Assembly (NCBI RefSeq): GCF_000772045.1
Contig: NZ_CP009754.1
Span: 1,736,001 to 1,800,000, forward strand
Source of the DNA: Streptomyces sp. CCM_MD2014
GTDB lineage: Bacteria > Actinomycetota > Actinomycetes > Streptomycetales > Streptomycetaceae
Length of the DNA: 64,000 bases
Reading direction: 5' to 3'
The translations under genes and the position numbers were made by a program. Of this stretch, positions 8,656 through 18,914 are shown piece after piece (position 1 is the stretch's first letter; every line of letters begins with the position of its first letter). A model generated the notes under the pieces. That model was given only the letters and a program-made list of their open reading frames with translations. It searched no databases and had not been told where the DNA came from.

Positions 8656-10842
8656 TCAGCGCTCCACGCGGCTCTGTTCCCGGTCGCCCACGGAGGAGGT
8701 GTACCCGTCCGGCACACCGGACGGGTACACCTCCTCATGCCACAGACGAGCCGAGACGCGCTCGACCGCAGTCCTGAGATGACGGCGGTAGGTGCTCAGA
8801 GACACTCCCAGTCGTTCGGCCGCTGCCCGGTGCGTGGCCGTCCCTTCGACGAACGCGGTCACCGCGGCCTGGTGCGGTCCGTGCCCGCCTTGCTCCTCGG
8901 CCAGCTCGTAGACGGCCTGTTGGAGCACGGACGCCAGGTCTGCACCGCCTACGGCAGCCACCCGGCTACGCCGCAACGGATTCAGCGCGAGCTCCGACGG
9001 CCGCCGCAACGCACGCAGTGCCGCGTGCACGGCGTCGGCGAACTCCTGCTCGGACAGGACCCCTGTCCGCGTCCGCGCCTCGTCCGTGCGGACGAGGCCG
9101 GTACCGTTCACGCGATGGCAGGGGTCGCGGCCGTCGCCCTCACCCGACACGGAGTGCAGCAGCCCCCGCAGCCAGTCGGAAGCGGGGAAGACCCGCACGT
9201 CACGGGCGAACAGACGCTGGAGAACGCCACCGACGCCCCAGCGGTGCTCCGTGGGAAGCAGCCCGTGCCGGCGCAGCGCCCCGTCCCAGACGCCGTCGTC
9301 CCGGAGCACGAAGAACACCCAGGCCGGTCCGCCGGTCCGCACGGTCTCCGCGACGAGGCCCCGCAGCGACAGCGCCATGGCCGATGAGGCGTCCCGTCGC
9401 TCTTGCGGGCCGGCGTGGAAGCGGGCCACCGAGATCCGCTCGTTCGCCCGCAGTGGCCCGTGCCGCCGGACGTGGTCCCAGACGGCGGCGACCACGGGAT
9501 CTGCTGTCTCCCCTTCGTACGCCGTCAGCCGCAGCCAGGCCGAACAGGCTCGCGGTGGGCCGTACGGGAGCGGCCGCCGGACCCTGAACGCCTCCGGCTG
9601 GTGATGCAGCCAGAACCGTGCGTTCTTCACAGATTCCGGCCCCTCGCAGTCCTCGATCAGGCCGAGCACGGTGGCCTCGTCCACAGGCTTGCACGCCTCG
9701 TCCTCGTGGCTGTCCCGCGCGGCCCCCTCATGGGCGGGTGGCAGCACCGTGATGTCCCGGTACAGGCGGTGCAGGGCTCCCGCAGCGTCCAGGGCGCGGT
9801 CGAAAGGCACGGTGCGTATCTGCTCCACCAGGTGGTCGTGCAGGCGCTCGTGCAGAGCGGCGAACCCATCGGGGTCGTTCCATCTGGCGTCGTGCTCGAC
9901 CGTGTTGCGTACCGCCTCGTCCAGCAGCAGGCCGCACCCGACGGCCGTCACCCAGGGCTGCGCTCGCAGCCACGCGAACGACCGGGCCGCCGCGCCGGCG
10001 CCGAGTTCGGCGCGCAGCAACTCCTCCGTGACGGTACCTGCCCGGGCGGTCACCTGCAGAGCCCGTCGGTGCTGCTCGGTGGGAAGACTGCCGACGAGAC
10101 GGTGGAACAGGACCGCGGTCAGCCGTCGGGAGACGCCCCCGTCCATGGACCACCCCGCTTCCCCACCGGTGCGGGCGGTGGCCGCGACCAGGGACAGAGC
10201 CAGGGGATTGCCGCCCGCGAACTCCCGCACGGGGACGTGCAGGGGCGGCGGCACGTCCTGGTCGCCCAGGACCTTGGTGGTCTCCTCCGCGTTCAGCGCG
10301 GGCAGCTTCACGGACCGGGCGCAGGCGGCCCAGCCGGGATCGGTTCTCCAGCCGAGCTGCGGCGGGGTTCTTGACGCCATGACCACGACCGCATCACTCG
10401 GTACGTCGGGCAGGAAGCTCTCGCGCAGCCACGCCTCCAGCCCGGTGCACCGCTCCAGGCTGTCGACCAACAGGACGGGTGCGGGATCGTCAAGGACGTC
10501 ACGGAACGCATCCAGGCGACCGCAGGCGTCCGCCGGTGTCCTCGCACCGTCCACCCACACCACCGTCCTGCCGGCGGCGGTCGCGTCCAAGGACAGGCGG
10601 TGCAGCAGGGCGGACTTACCGATACCGCCGGGCCCGTGCACGAAGAGGACGGGACGGGCTTCGGCTTCTCCCGCCAGTGCCGCTCGGAACGCGTCCCGCT
10701 CGGCCGCCCTGCCGACGAAGGCCCGGGCACGTGCGGCGTCCACGTGCTCGCCGAGCAGACCGCCACCACAGGAGCCGGCGGGGTCCGTGGCGTTGCTGCC
10801 GCTCACTGGGTCGGCTCGGGTAGGGACTGGTCCCGGACTCAC
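8656..10842 (-). CDS. STAND-like P-loop ATPase with C-terminal HTH (paralogue 1)
   Basis: A 728-aa predicted signalling ATPase/transcription factor. Near residues 55-75 is a P-loop (GPGGIGKSALLHR) after the FVGRAAERDAF region typical of AAA_16 ATPases. Walker B (PVLLVDSLE) lies at about 115. A long helical middle carries an acyltransferase-like stretch of unclear meaning. The C-terminal ~110 residues (RPSELALNPLRRSR, then ERLGVSLSTYRRHL) form a helix-turn-helix domain. GTG 10842 follows AGAGGAG at good spacing; the open frame upstream is not protein-like. A paralogue with the same layout is at 12474-14546, and a kinase gene lies between them on the other strand. Confidence 0.8.
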   Translation of the reverse strand: MSPGPVPTRADPVSGSNATDPAGSCGGGLLGEHVDAARARAFVGRAAERDAFRAALAGEAEARPVLFVHGPGGIGKSALLHRLSLDATAAGRTVVWVDGARTPADACGRLDAFRDVLDDPAPVLLVDSLERCTGLEAWLRESFLPDVPSDAVVVMASRTPPQLGWRTDPGWAACARSVKLPALNAEETTKVLGDQDVPPPLHVPVREFAGGNPLALSLVAATARTGGEAGWSMDGGVSRRLTAVLFHRLVGSLPTEQHRRALQVTARAGTVTEELLRAELGAGAAARSFAWLRAQPWVTAVGCGLLLDEAVRNTVEHDARWNDPDGFAALHERLHDHLVEQIRTVPFDRALDAAGALHRLYRDITVLPPAHEGAARDSHEDEACKPVDEATVLGLIEDCEGPESVKNARFWLHHQPEAFRVRRPLPYGPPRACSAWLRLTAYEGETADPVVAAVWDHVRRHGPLRANERISVARFHAGPQERRDASSAMALSLRGLVAETVRTGGPAWVFFVLRDDGVWDGALRRHGLLPTEHRWGVGGVLQRLFARDVRVFPASDWLRGLLHSVSGEGDGRDPCHRVNGTGLVRTDEARTRTGVLSEQEFADAVHAALRALRRPSELALNPLRRSRVAAVGGADLASVLQQAVYELAEEQGGHGPHQAAVTAFVEGTATHRAAAERLGVSLSTYRRHLRTAVERVSARLWHEEVYPSGVPDGYTSSVGDREQSRVER

Positions 10843-11110
10843 CGGAACTCCTCTGCGAAGGGATCGGTCAACCCCTCCAGTCCAACCGTCCCGGTCGTCC
10901 GCGAGCTCCGCCTTCGAGTGGAACTCGCGGATCGGCCGACCGGACGAGGTCGCTCTCCTGCTCGTCCTGGAGAACGAGTACGTGCACCCGGACGCTTCTG
11001 CACAGACATCCGGACTGTCCGTGCTCGCGCTGACCCACGGACGAGGGGTAAGCCGTCTTCCGGTGTCCCGGCGGGCCGCTGTCGGTCGGCGCGGTCTACC
11101 GTGGACCGTC

Positions 11111-12472
11111 ATGAGCTCACTGAACTCGTGGCCGCGCCGCCGTCTGCCCCCCGCCCTGACCGACCTGGCCCTGGGCGTTCTCCTGACAGGCTGGTGCCTG
11201 GCCCTGCCGTCCCTGGTCCCTGCGAGCGAGGCCCTGCACAACGCGCCGGGCGGCTGGTGGGTCGCGCTCATCCTGGTCTGCGGTGCGCCCATTACCGTTC
11301 ATCACCGGTTCCCGCTGGCGAGCCTCGTGGTTGTCGCGGTCGCCTGCAGCATCCTTCAGGCGCTGCGTTACGTGCCCCACCTGGTGGGGCCGCAGGGGAC
11401 CGCGATCAGCCCCACCTACCTGTGCGCCGCGACTGCCCTGTTCCTGACCGCCGTGCGGACCGAACACCGCACCGCCGCTCTTGTGGCGCTCCTCCACGTT
11501 CCGGCGCTGTCCGTGACGGAAGCCGTGCTGGCGCCCGCGGGTCACTGGCTTGCCGCGGGCGCGACCGAGGCGGTGCTGACGGCCGCGGCCTGGTCCCTCG
11601 GCCGGCTGGTACGAACCCGGACCGCTATGCAGGATCAGGCGCTGGAGCGCGCCAAGGCACTGGAGGGTGAACAGCTCGCCAAAGCCCGTGCCGCCGTCAT
11701 GGAGGAACGCGCGCGCATCGCCCGGGAACTGCACGACATCGTCGCCCACAACGTCAGCCTCATGGTCGTGCAGACCATCGCCGCCGACCGGGTCCAGGCC
11801 CGCGACCCGGAGAAGGCCCACGAACTGCACCGCACCATCGAGGAGACCGGCCGGGCCACCGTCGCCGAGCTACGGCAACTGCTGGACGTGCTCCGCACCG
11901 ACGACGAGGACGACACCGACCCCAGCAAGCAGCCGCCGCAGCCCACCATCGACGCCATCCCGGCGCTGCTGGAGTCGGTACGTGCCGCCGGTCTCCAGGT
12001 CCACTGCGCCATCAGCGGGGAACCGGGCGACCTGTCGGCCGGCTCGCAACTGGCGGTCTACCGGATCGTGCAGGAAGCCCTCACCAACACGCTCAAGCAC
12101 GCGGGCCGCACCCGCACCGCCGTCACGCTGGCGTGGGAGCACGACCGTCGCAGGCTCTCCTTGAGGATCTGCGACGCGGGCCCCGGCGAGCAGGCCGCGC
12201 CTTCACCGGCCCACGTCTTCGACCGGGGGGCGGGGCACGGGCTGGTCGGGATCCGGGAACGGGTCGCGGCCATGGGCGGCACACTGCACACCGGTCACCG
12301 GCCCGGAGGCGGTTACTGTGTGCATGCCGCCCTCCCCCTTCCGTCCGTGTACGGCCCGCCCCCGCCGGACGACCGGAGCTCCTGCGTCCTCGCCGATCCC
12401 GTTGGCCACGAGGACGGCACCGGGTCCCACGACAACGAGGCCGGGACCGCCCTCGCTCTCCCGGTCACCTGA
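11111..12472 (+). CDS. NarL-type sensor histidine kinase
   Basis: A 453-aa sensor kinase. Residues ~10-165 hold about six membrane segments. HisKA_3 follows with His208 in ARELHDIVAHNVSLMV, then HATPase_c with EALTNTLKHAG and GHGLVGIRERVAAMGG. A disordered ~45-residue tail rich in Pro, Asp and Gly ends the protein. No response regulator is adjacent; the nearest NarL regulator is the minus-strand gene at 15617. The stop codon lies one base from the stop of the convergent ATPase gene at 12474. The start ATG 11111 is the first before the membrane part. Confidence 0.9.
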   Translation: MSSLNSWPRRRLPPALTDLALGVLLTGWCLALPSLVPASEALHNAPGGWWVALILVCGAPITVHHRFPLASLVVVAVACSILQALRYVPHLVGPQGTAISPTYLCAATALFLTAVRTEHRTAALVALLHVPALSVTEAVLAPAGHWLAAGATEAVLTAAAWSLGRLVRTRTAMQDQALERAKALEGEQLAKARAAVMEERARIARELHDIVAHNVSLMVVQTIAADRVQARDPEKAHELHRTIEETGRATVAELRQLLDVLRTDDEDDTDPSKQPPQPTIDAIPALLESVRAAGLQVHCAISGEPGDLSAGSQLAVYRIVQEALTNTLKHAGRTRTAVTLAWEHDRRRLSLRICDAGPGEQAAPSPAHVFDRGAGHGLVGIRERVAAMGGTLHTGHRPGGGYCVHAALPLPSVYGPPPPDDRSSCVLADPVGHEDGTGSHDNEAGTALALPVT

Positions 12473-12473
12473 G

Positions 12474-14546
12474 TCAACGCCGCGACCGGTCCGCGGGTGA
12501 CAGCAGCGGGGTTCCGGACAGCTCGTGCTCCCACATGATCCGCGTGATCCGGCGTGTCGCCCACGCCAGGTGGCGGCGGTAGGTGCTGAAGGGAAGCCCC
12601 AGGCGCCGAGCGGCGGCCGCCTGCGTCGAGGCCCCTTCGACGTAGGCGGCGGTCGCCGCCCGGTAGCCCTTGTCACCACCGCGCTCGAGCGGCAGGCTGC
12701 CGATCGCGCTGGTGACCACGTCCTTGAGACCCATGCCGTGCGCCAGGACGAGACGACTGCGCTGGAGCGGGTTGAGCGCCAGCTCACGTGGCCGGCGCAA
12801 GGCTCGCAGAGCGGCCTTCGCGGCGACGGCGAACTCCTCCTCGCCCAGCACCAGGATCTCCGCCGCCGTGCGCGGATCCTTCCCGGAGCGGGCTGGACCA
12901 GGAGCGGCGCCGGTGAGCAAGGGAGCGTTCGCCGCACCCCCCAACACCGCGGGCAGGGCACGCCGGTCGCAGGCGAAGAGACGGTGACGGTGGCCGTCGA
13001 CGGTCACCGTGCCGGCCGTCGGCTCCATGGCGTGGTGGCGCAGATGAGAGTCCCAGAAGCCGTCGTCGCGCAGGACGGCGAACGCCCAGGCCAGTCTGTC
13101 GTCGCGGATGATCTCCCCCACCATGCGCCCGAGGGACGCGTCCATCACGGGGGAGGGACGGTGATCGCCGTACTCGCCGACGTGGAACCGCGCCAGCGCG
13201 ATGTGCTCGCCGGCCCGCACCGGACCGTGCTTCCTGGTGTGCGCCCAGGCGGCGGCGACGACCGGGTCCTCCGCCTCCCCTTCGAAGGGCGTGAGCCTCA
13301 ACCACGCCGAACCTCCGACGTCATCCTCACCGGGCCCGAGGCGGCGCAGATGGACGTTCTCGGGCTGCTCGCGTAGCCAGTGCGCGGCTATGCGCGCCGA
13401 CTCCGGTCCCTCCTGGCGGCGTATCCGGCGGATCAGCGTCGCCTCGTGCCCGACCGCGCGGGGCAGCTCTTCGGCCCGGCCGCCCGACGGCCGGCCGTGC
13501 GCATCTGCCAGAAAGCGCCCGGAGCGGTGGAGGAAGCGCAGGTCCCCCACTGTCTCGAGGACGCGGGAAGCGGGTCCGAGCCGCGTCCGTTCGAGCAGGT
13601 GGCCCCGGATCCTCCGGTGCAGTTCTGCGAATCCGGCCGGATCACGCCAGCGCAGATCGGCTCTCAGCGCCTCGCGTACGACGGCGTGGGGTGCCACACC
13701 GAGCCGGGTGGTCTGGACGAACGGCTGGTCGCGCAGCCAGAGGAAGAGATCCTCACCCTGGTCACCGAGGACCGCCCGCAGCAACGCCACCGAAGTGACG
13801 CGGGCCTGGGCGCACACGTCCAGGGCTGCCTGGTGAGCCTCGTCGGGCGGGGTACCGACGAGCCGGCGCAGCAGAGTGGCGACGGCGTCCTGGCCCAGCG
13901 CAGGATCCGCGCAATCGGCACCGCCCCCGATCTCCGTGCGCACCGCCGCCTCCGCGGCCAGGGCGAGAGCCAGGGGGTGCCCTCCGGTGAACTCCGTCAG
14001 GGCGTCGTGCAGGTGAGGGAGCACGCCTCGCTGCCGGAGGAACGCCGCTGCGTCGGGGTTGCTCAGACCGCCGAGGGACAGTACACGCAGCAGCCCCGTC
14101 CAGCCCGGGTCGGCCGGCCAGTGAGGGTCAGGCTCGTGGCGGCTCGCCACGACGGCCACGGTGCCCCAGGGGAGGCGGGGCAGGCACTCCTCACGCAACC
14201 AGCCCTCCAAGGACCGGCAGTGCTCGAAGGAATCGACGAGCAGAACGGCTCCAGGCTCCCGCGTGACGGGACGTACGGCACGCGTGAACGCATCGGCGGT
14301 CGCCGGCGTGGTCCGCCCGTCGACCCGTACGACGGTGCGGCCTGCGGCACGGGCCTCCAGCGCGAACCGGCGCAAGAGCATCGACTTGCCCGTGCCCTCC
14401 GGACCGTGCAGGTAGAGAACGCAGGCGGCGTCGGATGCGCCGTGCAACGCTGCGCGGAAGGAATGGAGCTCATCCCTGCGTCCAAGGAATGAACGCTCCC
14501 GGACTCGTTCCAACCGCCGGCCCAGGCTGCCGCCGCGCGTGCTCAC
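12474..14546 (-). CDS. STAND-like P-loop ATPase with C-terminal HTH (paralogue 2)
   Basis: A 690-aa paralogue of the 8656-10842 product with the same domains in the same order: SFLGRRDELHSFRAAL, P-loop GPEGTGKSMLLRR, Walker B AVLLVDSFE, a long helical middle with an identical WLRLTPFEGEAEDPVVAA-type block, and the C-terminal HTH (RPRELALNPLQRSRL, then RRLGLPFSTYRRHL). Start GTG 14546. The two copies flank the kinase at 11111 and face the same way. Such ATPases probably couple a ligand or nucleotide state to DNA binding; the signal is unknown. Confidence 0.8.
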   Translation of the reverse strand: MSTRGGSLGRRLERVRERSFLGRRDELHSFRAALHGASDAACVLYLHGPEGTGKSMLLRRFALEARAAGRTVVRVDGRTTPATADAFTRAVRPVTREPGAVLLVDSFEHCRSLEGWLREECLPRLPWGTVAVVASRHEPDPHWPADPGWTGLLRVLSLGGLSNPDAAAFLRQRGVLPHLHDALTEFTGGHPLALALAAEAAVRTEIGGGADCADPALGQDAVATLLRRLVGTPPDEAHQAALDVCAQARVTSVALLRAVLGDQGEDLFLWLRDQPFVQTTRLGVAPHAVVREALRADLRWRDPAGFAELHRRIRGHLLERTRLGPASRVLETVGDLRFLHRSGRFLADAHGRPSGGRAEELPRAVGHEATLIRRIRRQEGPESARIAAHWLREQPENVHLRRLGPGEDDVGGSAWLRLTPFEGEAEDPVVAAAWAHTRKHGPVRAGEHIALARFHVGEYGDHRPSPVMDASLGRMVGEIIRDDRLAWAFAVLRDDGFWDSHLRHHAMEPTAGTVTVDGHRHRLFACDRRALPAVLGGAANAPLLTGAAPGPARSGKDPRTAAEILVLGEEEFAVAAKAALRALRRPRELALNPLQRSRLVLAHGMGLKDVVTSAIGSLPLERGGDKGYRAATAAYVEGASTQAAAARRLGLPFSTYRRHLAWATRRITRIMWEHELSGTPLLSPADRSRR

Positions 14547-14857
14547 TCACTCCGCCTCTCCGTCTCGCCCGACGCGCCCGGGCCGCTGACCGCGACAGCG
14601 CGGAGCGCGGCCGCGACGGGAGTACTCCGAGAGGAGCATATGCGTCCGTGGATCACCACGGGCGGCCGCCCACGAGGGGTGGAGAGTTCGTCGCCCCTGC
14701 ACCCTCGGCGGCCGCCGTTGAGCACAGGTGAGCACATGACGACCACCGCTTGAGCAGCCGGTGGCGCGCGGGAGTGCTGACCATGGGACGGTCCCCGCCA
14801 CACGAGTACCCCCCCCCGGCCCCCGCCCCCATGCCCATGCCCATGCCCACAACTGGA

Positions 14858-15559
14858 ATGTCCTCCTCCTGCCCCGTCGATGTCGTCCTCTCGCTGCGCC
14901 GGGAGAAGACAGCCCGTCTGCTGCGCACCATGCGCCCGTACCACGTGCTGCCGGCCCTGTCCCACTCATGGGGCTCCGCACCGGCCTACATGTCGCTGCT
15001 GCGCAGGCCCGACGGGCTGGCCGTCCTCGATGTGTCCGAGGACGGTGGAACGGACCGACTCGAGCAGCGCGTGCGCGTGCTCAGCACGATCTCCTCGGTC
15101 GTGGTGCTGGCGCCCCGGGACGTGGACGTGGTCGCCACGCTGCGTGCGGGGGCCGTCAACGTGCTCCCCCGGGACACCCCTCCCAGGGAGTTGGCCGGTC
15201 GGATCGTCGCCGAACGTAGGTGGATCGATCTCTCTTCGAGGCGTCAACGCCTGCAGGTACCAGTCCGGAGCCGTCCGCAGGTCGTGCCTCACCAGGCTTC
15301 TCAGCAGGTGTTGTTGGAACTTCTGAGCCTGCCTACCCGTCAGTGGTGTTGTCACGATCTGGGACTACTGCTCGGCACCGCCGGGGAGCCGGTGCGCAAA
15401 CGGGCGCTGCAAGCCCGTGTGATGCGGCTGAACGGACGTCTGACGCCGTACGGGGTCTCTGTCGACGCCGTACATCGGTGGGGCCGGACCAGGTACACGG
15501 GTATGCGCGAGGCCGTGCCGTACGAAGTGCCGCCCGAGCAGTTGCCGTTGCGCCTCTGA
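14858..15559 (+). CDS. pseudo-receiver / winged-helix regulator
   Basis: A 233-aa protein. The first half follows the receiver fold, especially VVVLAPRDVDVVATLRAGAV and NVLPRDTPPRELAGRI, which match the beta4-alpha4-beta5-alpha5 part of response regulators. The Asp pair and phospho-Asp are not evident, so it is probably phosphorylation-independent. The second half (VLLELLSLPTRQWCCHDLGL and RVMRLNGRL) looks like a winged helix with a recognition helix. ATG 14858 is preferred because the upstream in-frame part is a Pro-Met repeat (three CCCATG units at 14828-14845). It is a likely regulator within this signalling cluster. Confidence 0.5.
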   Translation: MSSSCPVDVVLSLRREKTARLLRTMRPYHVLPALSHSWGSAPAYMSLLRRPDGLAVLDVSEDGGTDRLEQRVRVLSTISSVVVLAPRDVDVVATLRAGAVNVLPRDTPPRELAGRIVAERRWIDLSSRRQRLQVPVRSRPQVVPHQASQQVLLELLSLPTRQWCCHDLGLLLGTAGEPVRKRALQARVMRLNGRLTPYGVSVDAVHRWGRTRYTGMREAVPYEVPPEQLPLRL

Positions 15560-15616
15560 TCTCGCGCCCCGCGCTGACGACTCGTTCGTGGGAGGCCGTC
15601 AGGGAGGAGCAGCCTG

Positions 15617-16300
15617 TCAGCGGACGGTGGAAGCGTGCCCGACCGGTGTGACCAGGCCGGCGTCGTAGGCCAGGATCACCGCTTGCACCCGGTCACGCAG
15701 GTGGTACTTCTCCAGGATATGAGCGATGTGTGTCCTGACCGTGTTCTTGCTGACGTCCAACTCCTGAGCGATCTCCTCGTTGGACAGCCCCCGACTCAGC
15801 GCACGCAACACGTCGACCTCGCGGACCGTGAGATGCTCCAGCCGCCTGGACGCGGCCCCGACGGCCGGCTGAGGCAGACGGGCGAAGCGGTCCAGAAGCC
15901 GCCGAGTGACACGGGGGGACAGGACCGCGTCACCGGCGGCCACCATCCTTACAGCCTCCACCAGAGACTGTGCGGGCCCGTCCTTGAGCAGGAAACCAAC
16001 GGCCCCAGCCCTGAGAGCGTCCAGGACGTGCCGATCCAGGTCGAAGGTGGTCAACATCACGACCTGGGCTTCCGCACCGGACTCCACGATGCGCCGGGTG
16101 GCCTCGACACCGTCCGTGCCGGGCATGCGGACGTCCATCAGGACGACGTCCGGCCGCACGGCGAAGACCTGCTCAACAGCGGAGTCGCCGTCGGACGCCT
16201 CGCCGACAACGGCGATGTCCGGTTCGCATTCGAGGATGAGACGGAAACCGGTGCGGATCATCTGCTGGTCGTCGACCAGCAGAACGCGGACGGACTCCAT
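15617..16300 (-). CDS. NarL/LuxR-family response regulator
   Basis: A 227-aa response regulator. The receiver has the acidic pair in VLLVDDQQM, phospho-acceptor Asp56 in VVLMDVRMPGTDG, and the conserved Lys in GFLLKDG. The LuxR-type HTH is LTVREVDVLRALSRGLSN followed by VSKNTVRTHIAHILEKYHL. ATG 16300 has GGAAG upstream. The partner may be the kinase at 11111, the only kinase in this cluster without a regulator beside it; that pairing is inference. Confidence 0.9.
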   Translation of the reverse strand: MESVRVLLVDDQQMIRTGFRLILECEPDIAVVGEASDGDSAVEQVFAVRPDVVLMDVRMPGTDGVEATRRIVESGAEAQVVMLTTFDLDRHVLDALRAGAVGFLLKDGPAQSLVEAVRMVAAGDAVLSPRVTRRLLDRFARLPQPAVGAASRRLEHLTVREVDVLRALSRGLSNEEIAQELDVSKNTVRTHIAHILEKYHLRDRVQAVILAYDAGLVTPVGHASTVR

Positions 16301-16827
16301 GGAAGAGGCTTCCTTCGTGCGGTGCACCGGCGTGCGGTGCGGGTGAAACGGGCGGCCGTCGACTGCCGCCCCGAGCAATGCGCCGATGACGAGCATGTGT
16401 ACCGGCTCTCGATGACGACAGATCACGATATCTGCACGGGTCGTCCGGGACGCGCTGGGTCGATGCGTGCAGCGTGACGCAGCCGACGTGGAGAGACGAG
16501 ATGGCACGCTGCTCCGGCCTGGCGACTGATCAAGCCGACCCGAGAGGGTTGCTCCAGCAACTGAGGAATCATCTGTCGGAGCTCTTACCCTTCGCCTTAC
16601 TGCCTCACATGCCCCTACAGCATGCAGTACACGCTTACGCAGAAGTAAACCACGATCAACTTCGTGAAGCGTGCCGTCCGGGTGATGGGCTGCGTTCGCG
16701 GGCGGTGCTGACATCGCACGACCGCCGGTATCGCCGTGGGACATCGTGCCGCCGTGCCACGTCCTCCTGTGATCCGATGGGCTCGCTGCCCCGATCAGGG
16801 GCCGAAGGCTCAACGAAGGGAACCACC

Positions 16828-17253
16828 GTGGCAACCACGCGCTCCGCACACACCGTCTGGGAAGGCAACCTGCTCGAGGGCAACGGTGTCGTCACCTTCG
16901 ACTCGTCCGGCATCGGCGGGCAGCCGGTGTCGTGGCCGTCGCGCGCCGAGCAGGCGAACGGCAGGACCAGCCCGGAGGAGCTGATCGCCGCCGCCCACTC
17001 CAGCTGCTTCTCCATGGCGCTGTCGCACGGCCTGGCCGGCGCCGGCACCCCGCCCACCAAGCTCACCACCTCCGCCGACGTCACCTTCCAGCCCGGCGAG
17101 GGCATCAAGGGCATCCACCTAACCGTGGAGGGCACCGTCCCCGGCCTCAACAACGACACCTTTGTCGCCGCCGCCGAGGACGCCAAGAAGAACTGCCCGG
17201 TCAGCCAGGCCCTGACCGGCACGACCATCACCTTGACCGCGAAACTGGCCTGA
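16828..17253 (+). CDS. OsmC/Ohr-family peroxiredoxin-like protein
   Basis: A 141-aa member of the OsmC family, which reduces organic hydroperoxides in the cytosol. Both redox-active cysteines are present: Cys60 in AAHSSCFSMAL and Cys123 in KKNCPVSQAL. GTG 16828 follows GAAGGGAACC and gives full family length. A broken copy lies at 5951-6135. No OhrR-type regulator sits beside it. Confidence 0.9.
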   Translation: MATTRSAHTVWEGNLLEGNGVVTFDSSGIGGQPVSWPSRAEQANGRTSPEELIAAAHSSCFSMALSHGLAGAGTPPTKLTTSADVTFQPGEGIKGIHLTVEGTVPGLNNDTFVAAAEDAKKNCPVSQALTGTTITLTAKLA

Positions 17254-17949
17254 AACAGGGGCGGGGACCGGCCACATGGCGTGTCGGGACGGAGCCGGTT
17301 CTGTAACGGAACTGCGGTGCAGTCCCCCAGAGGTCTGACTCACGCACCCGCTGAAGACGCGTAGTGGCGATTCGAAGTGGGCAGGCCACGGCGTTGCCAC
17401 CGGAGGCGGCGCGGCCTCGCCGGCCTGCCACCCTCACGGGCGGCGGGCCGGCCCCGTCTTATCGTCCCTTGTGTGCTCGGCGCAGGGGACGTGCCGTCTT
17501 CCGGCCGTATGCTCGTGCCGAGGTCGTCCAGCGGGCCCGTCGGCGGTCATCACCACGATCGCAGCCGTCACCGTGGCCGACGCGACCGGCAGCATGACCA
17601 CACGCGGCCGGCCCAGCGGCCCACGACGCGGCCGGCGTCAACGGGCTCGACATCCTGCCTGCCCTCGCGGCAATCACTGCTGACGTCGTCCAGCCAGTAA
17701 GCATCCGTCAGTTGAGCGAACGTCACACCATCTCCGTCGTCTCCCAGAAGGCTCATACCTGAGACAACGACGCACCCCCACATGGGCTATCGCCTTCCAC
17801 GACTCGGCTGCAAGACCGTAATCACTCGACTCGCCGAGACCGTCGCGGAGGCAACGATGACTCGGAGCCGGCAGCAGCCGCTCGTTTCCCGCAAGCCTTT
17901 CTTGTGAAGGGACGGACAGCCGCTGCGAAGCCACGACGAGGATAGGCGG
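17254..17949. other. no recognisable gene
   Basis: About 700 bp between the OsmC gene and the interrupted Lrp gene. No frame reads like a known protein. Base composition falls toward 17750-17930, which may be old regulatory sequence. Confidence 0.35.
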
Positions 17950-18910
17950 TTACCTCAGCGGTGTGCCCCTACCGCGCAGTCGTCGGAGCAAGGCGTCCTC
18001 GTCGGCGGCGACAGCGCCTGGGTCCCAGCCCTCCAGTGGAACGGCGCCCACGCGCCGCCCGGCGGGGTCCAGCAGGTGACCGGCGAGCTTGACCGGCCAC
18101 AAGGTGACCGCGCGATCGTCGACGGTGAGTCCTGGGAAGGGTGCGGTGAGCTGCGACTCGAAGACGTGGATGTCGTCGACGGACCGCAGCCAGGCAGCGA
18201 ACAACAGATTGTGCGGGCCGGTGAGGGAGGCGACCAGCCGCACCTCGCGCAGCCCGGAGACATACGCAGCGATCCGTGCGGTGTCCTTCGGCGGAGCCGA
18301 GCACCACAGACTCACGCTCACCGGCCAGCCGGACAGGCCGCGTGCCACCTCGCAGTGTTCCAGGCGGCGCAGGCGGTGCCGTACCGTCGTCGGGCTCAGT
18401 CCGGTGCTCCGTGCCAGTCCGGCGACCGACTGACGCGGTTCGTCAGCCAGGGCCCGCACCAGTGCCTGATCCTCACGTCGCACAGGTGAGCTCCCCGCCC
18501 CGGGCGCGGCGGTGCTCGCTGTCCGCGCGAGCCGCGGCCGAGCCGACGTACGGTCCAGCCGCCACCGGCTGCCGTCCATGTGCAGAGCGGTCGCGATCTG
18601 GGTCCGGCTCGCCGCGGCCCCGGGCCGTGCCCCCACGCGCATCCCGGTGTAGCGGGCCAGCTCGGCCAGACCGCCGAACACGCACGTCAACACGAGCCCT
18701 CGGGCCCCGGTGACGTGCTCGACGCTGAACACATGCGGTTCGCCGGCGAGTTCGACCGCGACGTCGTGCACCCGCCTGGAGCGCAGTCCACTTCCACGAA
18801 GGCGACAATCAACGGCGCCCCCTCCAGGCTGACGGGGTAGCAGCTGAACCACGCGTGCCCCGCTGTGGCGAGCCGGGCCCAGCGTCGCGCCGCAGTCGAG
18901 GGGTCGACAC
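17950..18910 (-). pseudogene. Lrp/AsnC-type regulator, truncated by IS and frameshifted
   Basis: The remaining part encodes an Lrp-type regulator with two HTH/ligand-domain halves. The first half starts at the CTAG of the IS boundary in mid-HTH (GVDPSTAARRWARLATAG), runs to EGAPLIVAFVEVD, then changes frame near 18780 and continues as VHDVAVELAGEPHVFSVEHV. The second half has a clear HTH (SVAGLARSTGLSPTTVRHRL) and ends at 17950. The first ~30 codons are missing, replaced by the IS at 18915. Both lesions suggest it no longer makes a full protein, although an internal GTG/ATG could still produce the second half. Confidence 0.75.
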
Positions 18911-18914
18911 CTAG

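Noticed and set aside
14828..14845. CCCATG triple repeat as start region of the pseudo-receiver regulator
   Set aside because: The repeat gives Met-Pro units but no ribosome binding site and lies before the fold; the later ATG fits better. It is a simple repeat, not counted as a feature of its own.
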